DNA of 6,171 nt from Flavobacteriaceae bacterium UBA6231 (GTDB lineage Bacteria; Bacteroidota; Bacteroidia; Flavobacteriales; Flavobacteriaceae), in the NCBI GenBank assembly GCA_002441545.1, contig DJWL01000167.1:1-6171 (forward strand). Reading direction: 5' to 3'. The position numbers were made by a program, and so were the translations under genes. Position 1 is the first letter of the stretch. The number at the start of each line of letters is the position of its first letter. The notes beneath the pieces are model-generated. The model was given only the letters and a program-made list of their open reading frames with translations, ran no database searches and was not told where the DNA came from. This document shows positions 4,559-6,171 of this stretch, one piece after another.

Positions 4559-4606
4559 GCAATTAAACAAATATTTAAGTAAAATTTGAATAAAATAACA
4601 AAATAA
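4533..4606 (+). repeat. 12-bp direct repeat ataacaaaataa in the divergent promoter region
   Basis: Copies lie at 4533-4544 and 4595-4606, 62 bp apart. The first overlaps the -10 edge and spacer of the minus-strand promoter. The second overlaps the end of the plus-strand -10 and its expected start site. One regulator binding both would control both directions. The sequence is A-rich, so chance is a real alternative. Confidence 0.4.
4571..4596 (+). promoter_or_regulatory. Promoter of the 73-aa gene
   Basis: The element ATATTTAAGTAAAAT (4571-4585) is followed by five bases and a -10 TAAAAT (4591-4596). The hicA promoter has the same 15-nt element, also five bases before its TATAAT. The expected start is near 4603, leaving about 25 nt of leader with AGGA before ATG at 4628. 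Confidence 0.6.
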
Positions 4607-4627
4607 AAAGTTTTATAGGATATAAAT

Positions 4628-4849
4628 ATGATTGAATTAAAAGATGTGTTAGATAGATTAGATATAAATGCAGCTTCTTTTTATGAACTAGCAGGAACTA
4701 CACAGCAGAAGTTATCTTATGCTAAAAAGCATAATCAGGAAGCTTATGAAAACTTTCTCTTTAGTGGTATATGCAGGCATTATGAAATGGGCCCAAGTAA
4801 ACTTATTGATTTGATAGAGAGCATTAAAAAAATAAAAGAGTCTATTTAA
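4628..4849 (+). CDS. Small helical protein, possible regulator, 73 aa
   Basis: This is the only clear plus-strand gene in the window. AGGA lies 8 nt before ATG at 4628. The protein is helical throughout: MIELKDVLDRLDINAASFYE, then LAGTTQQKLSYAKKHNQEAY, then a helix ending KLIDLIESIKKIKESI. The segment around 16-35 (ASFYELAGTTQQKLSYAKK) could be a helix-turn-helix, with LAGTTQQKLS as turn and recognition helix, but the score of such a motif cannot be judged by eye. It is divergent from two small minus-strand genes, with promoters facing away and a shared 12-bp repeat between them. That arrangement is typical of a small repressor controlling its neighbours. Its stop (4847-4849) lies inside a terminator palindrome. 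A non-DNA-binding small protein is the alternative. Confidence 0.7.
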   Translation: MIELKDVLDRLDINAASFYELAGTTQQKLSYAKKHNQEAYENFLFSGICRHYEMGPSKLIDLIESIKKIKESI

Positions 4850-4872
4850 TTTCCCGCGGGAAATTATTTTTT
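4847..4872. terminator. Bidirectional terminator palindrome overlapping two stop codons
   Basis: A perfect 20-bp palindrome (4847-4866) has the GC core CCCGCGGG at 4853-4860 and AT-rich arms. It is followed on the plus strand by a six-T run (4867-4872), as expected of an intrinsic terminator. The minus-strand T-run is short, so termination in that direction may be weaker. The plus-strand TAA (4847-4849) and the minus-strand TAA (4864-4866) are the two ends of the palindrome. RNA folding needs a loop of about four bases at the CGCG centre. Confidence 0.75.
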
Positions 4873-5571
4873 GACAACTTCGCAAGAGTTTTCAAAGAAG
4901 AACTCAAGATTTTCAAATTTATTTGTTTTTATTAGCATAATTCCCGTTTGTTTTGGATATTCATATTTTCCACCTTTTCCATCTTGGCAAACTATATTTA
5001 ATTTTTGGTTCTCAAGTATCTCTCTCCATTTTTGCTTAATTTCTTTTGTTAAAATTTCAAGATTTTCACAACCTGTTTGATTTTTTAGTTTACAAGCTGC
5101 CTCAAAATATTGCAATGCAGCCGTTTTGCTATTTTTTGAACTACGATAGTTTAGCACTCCAGCATCATTGCAAGCATTCGAGTGATTCTTGACACAAGCT
5201 TTTTCATAATACTGTACTGCTGCTGTTTCAAAACCGTCTATTTTTATATATAATGGATTTGCATATAATGCACCTAGTTCATAACAAGCGTCTATCTCAC
5301 CTGCATCACATTTTATTTTAAGTGCTTTTGAATTTATATTCATTTTATGAAGTCCATCTGCATAATCAGCTGTTTGATTGACAAATTCAGAGTATGCTAA
5401 TTTTGCTTTTTTACATCCTATTTCATTTCCTACATCACAAGCTCTTTGATAAAGTTGCATTGCTTTTACAGGATCTTGATTTTTTAGTGCTTTATCACCG
5501 TCATCTATATCACTTGCCATAAGATTCATATTCAAAATCAAAGCCAACAAAACTCTTACATGTACTTTCAT
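4864..5571 (-). CDS. Secreted Sel1/Hcp-type Cys-rich repeat protein
   Basis: The protein is 235 aa with AAGGA before the start. Residues 1-19 are a signal peptide (KVHVRVLLALILNMNLMA), so it is periplasmic or secreted. Four Sel1-like helical-hairpin repeats follow, each with a Cys-x7-Cys pair: CDVGNEIGC (45-53), CDAGEIDAC, CVKNHSNAC and CKLKNQTGC, preceded by the usual 'A..yy..AC' helix. This exact Cys spacing is the mark of the Helicobacter cysteine-rich (Hcp) family, where each repeat is closed by a disulfide. Hcp proteins bind peptidoglycan-like or host ligands; the role of this one is unknown. The C-terminal 45 residues, with two more Cys, do not follow the repeat and may form a separate cap. 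It lies 40 bp after the zinc-ribbon-like gene and converges on the 73-aa gene. Confidence 0.88.
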   Translation of the reverse strand: MKVHVRVLLALILNMNLMASDIDDGDKALKNQDPVKAMQLYQRACDVGNEIGCKKAKLAYSEFVNQTADYADGLHKMNINSKALKIKCDAGEIDACYELGALYANPLYIKIDGFETAAVQYYEKACVKNHSNACNDAGVLNYRSSKNSKTAALQYFEAACKLKNQTGCENLEILTKEIKQKWREILENQKLNIVCQDGKGGKYEYPKQTGIMLIKTNKFENLEFFFENSCEVVKK

Positions 5572-5611
5572 TATTGTCTATCCTTTTTTTATGTTTGATG
5601 TTTACTCATAA

Positions 5612-6139
5612 TTATTTACCTTCATGATAAAAAAGTTCTCCATCTTTATCATAGATAAAAACATTAGCTTTCATTCTGTAAATATTAAAAAATGGTCCGT
5701 CAGGCTCATCATATAAATAAAAATCACCTTGCAGTGAACCACAAAATTCACAGGTATTGGCTATAAGTTTTTGTTTTTGTGTATGATTATATATCATTTT
5801 ATAAAAACCAAATCTTTCTTGAATTTTTTTTAAAAGTGTACTTGGTACATCATTAACACCATATAGTATTTTAGGTTTGTAATCAATTTCAAATCTTCCT
5901 ATGCTATTAAATAATCTAATACTAATAACCGTAGTACTTTTTTTACATTTCCAGCATCTTCTTTTAGCTGTAATTATGCCTGCAAGTAATTTTGAACCAT
6001 CATTTTTATACTTATGTTCCCGCTCCTCAGTCGATTTTATTTTGTTAGAGCCTTTATATTCAACAGGTGTTTGATTTAAAATTGTATGCAAAGTGAAAAC
6101 TGTTATTGCTATAAAAATTAAAACTAAAATTATTTCCAT
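5612..6139 (-). CDS. Membrane-anchored protein with two CxxC pairs (zinc-ribbon-like)
   Basis: The protein is 175 aa. Residues 2-21 form one hydrophobic membrane helix (EIILVLIFIAITVFTLHTIL). A short polar linker (about 22-50) leads to a soluble domain. Cys62-x2-Cys65 (RRCWKCKKS) and Cys130-x2-Cys133 (NTCEFCGS) form two pairs spaced as in a zinc ribbon or rubredoxin-like knuckle, and the second is followed by QGDFYLYDEPDGPFF. I recall small proteins with a similar 'C..CG..QGD..L..EPdGpFf' tail next to conjugation and plasmid genes; that is memory only. Because the only membrane helix is N-terminal, the domain probably faces the cytoplasm if it is an N-out protein, but the orientation is uncertain. 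The site before the start (GTAGAG) is weak. The gene precedes the Hcp-type gene by 40 bp and may share its operon. Confidence 0.72.
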   Translation of the reverse strand: MEIILVLIFIAITVFTLHTILNQTPVEYKGSNKIKSTEEREHKYKNDGSKLLAGIITAKRRCWKCKKSTTVISIRLFNSIGRFEIDYKPKILYGVNDVPSTLLKKIQERFGFYKMIYNHTQKQKLIANTCEFCGSLQGDFYLYDEPDGPFFNIYRMKANVFIYDKDGELFYHEGK

Positions 6140-6171
6140 ATTTTAAACTCTACATAAATCAAACAGCTGAT
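6140..6171. other. Right edge, upstream of the CxxC gene
   Basis: Only 32 bp remain beyond the start of the CxxC gene. A minus-strand TGA (6159-6161) could be the stop of an upstream gene, but too little is visible to say. No promoter or palindrome is evident. Confidence 0.2.

Noticed and set aside
4871..5080. Plus-strand 69-codon open frame
   Set aside because: It is antisense to the Hcp-type gene's C-terminus and begins at the terminator T-run.
1..6171. tRNA, rRNA or insertion sequence
   Set aside because: No cloverleaf-like segment, rRNA stretch, transposase-like protein or flanking terminal repeats were seen by eye.

Overview
The window is AT-rich throughout. Its genes carry AAGGA/GAGGA ribosome binding sites a few bases before ATG, and two of its promoters are T-rich upstream of the -10 rather than built on a -35 box. 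One gene encodes a Cys-x7-Cys Sel1/Hcp-type secreted protein. Together these suggest a member of the Campylobacterota (Sulfurimonas, Sulfurospirillum, Arcobacter or relatives). That assignment is inference from style, not from a marker gene. The content (relaxosome-like pair, TraB/VirB10-like fragment, hicAB, many small unknown genes) fits a plasmid or integrated conjugative/mobilizable element.

Layout, left to right. At 1-956, on the minus strand, a ribbon-helix-helix-type protein (516-956) lies 10 bp upstream of a large Ser-rich protein whose C-terminal part runs off the left edge. The last visible residues of the large protein resemble the start of a mobilization relaxase. The 559 bp at 957-1515 hold no convincing gene. 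They contain an inverted repeat, a direct repeat spaced exactly 100 bp, long A/T palindromes, a strongly A+C-rich strand and a 12-bp-stem hairpin, which makes them the best candidate for an oriT or plasmid control region.

From 1516 to 3900 a tight minus-strand series reads hicA, hicB, a 78-aa unknown, a secreted 131-aa TraB/VirB10-like fragment, an 86-aa unknown, an 81-aa unknown, a secreted protein broken by two +1 frameshifts, and a 69-aa coiled-coil protein. Two junctions overlap (ATGA and TAATG). The series is probably driven from the hicA promoter, which has a 25-bp palindrome upstream of it.

From 3977 to 4849 two small minus-strand genes lie behind a perfect consensus sigma70 promoter (TTGACA-17-TATAAT). 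This promoter is divergent from a 73-aa plus-strand gene that may encode a small regulator. The plus-strand promoter shares a 15-nt element, in the same register to its -10, with the hicA promoter, so the two units may be co-controlled.

From 4847 to 6171 a GC-rich perfect palindrome overlaps the stop codons of two convergent genes and looks like a bidirectional terminator. Beyond it, on the minus strand, are the secreted Sel1/Hcp-type protein and a membrane-anchored protein with two CxxC pairs.

The strongest points for follow-up are the double-frameshifted secreted gene, the candidate oriT region, the standalone TraB-like domain, and the promoter element shared by hicAB and the divergent gene.
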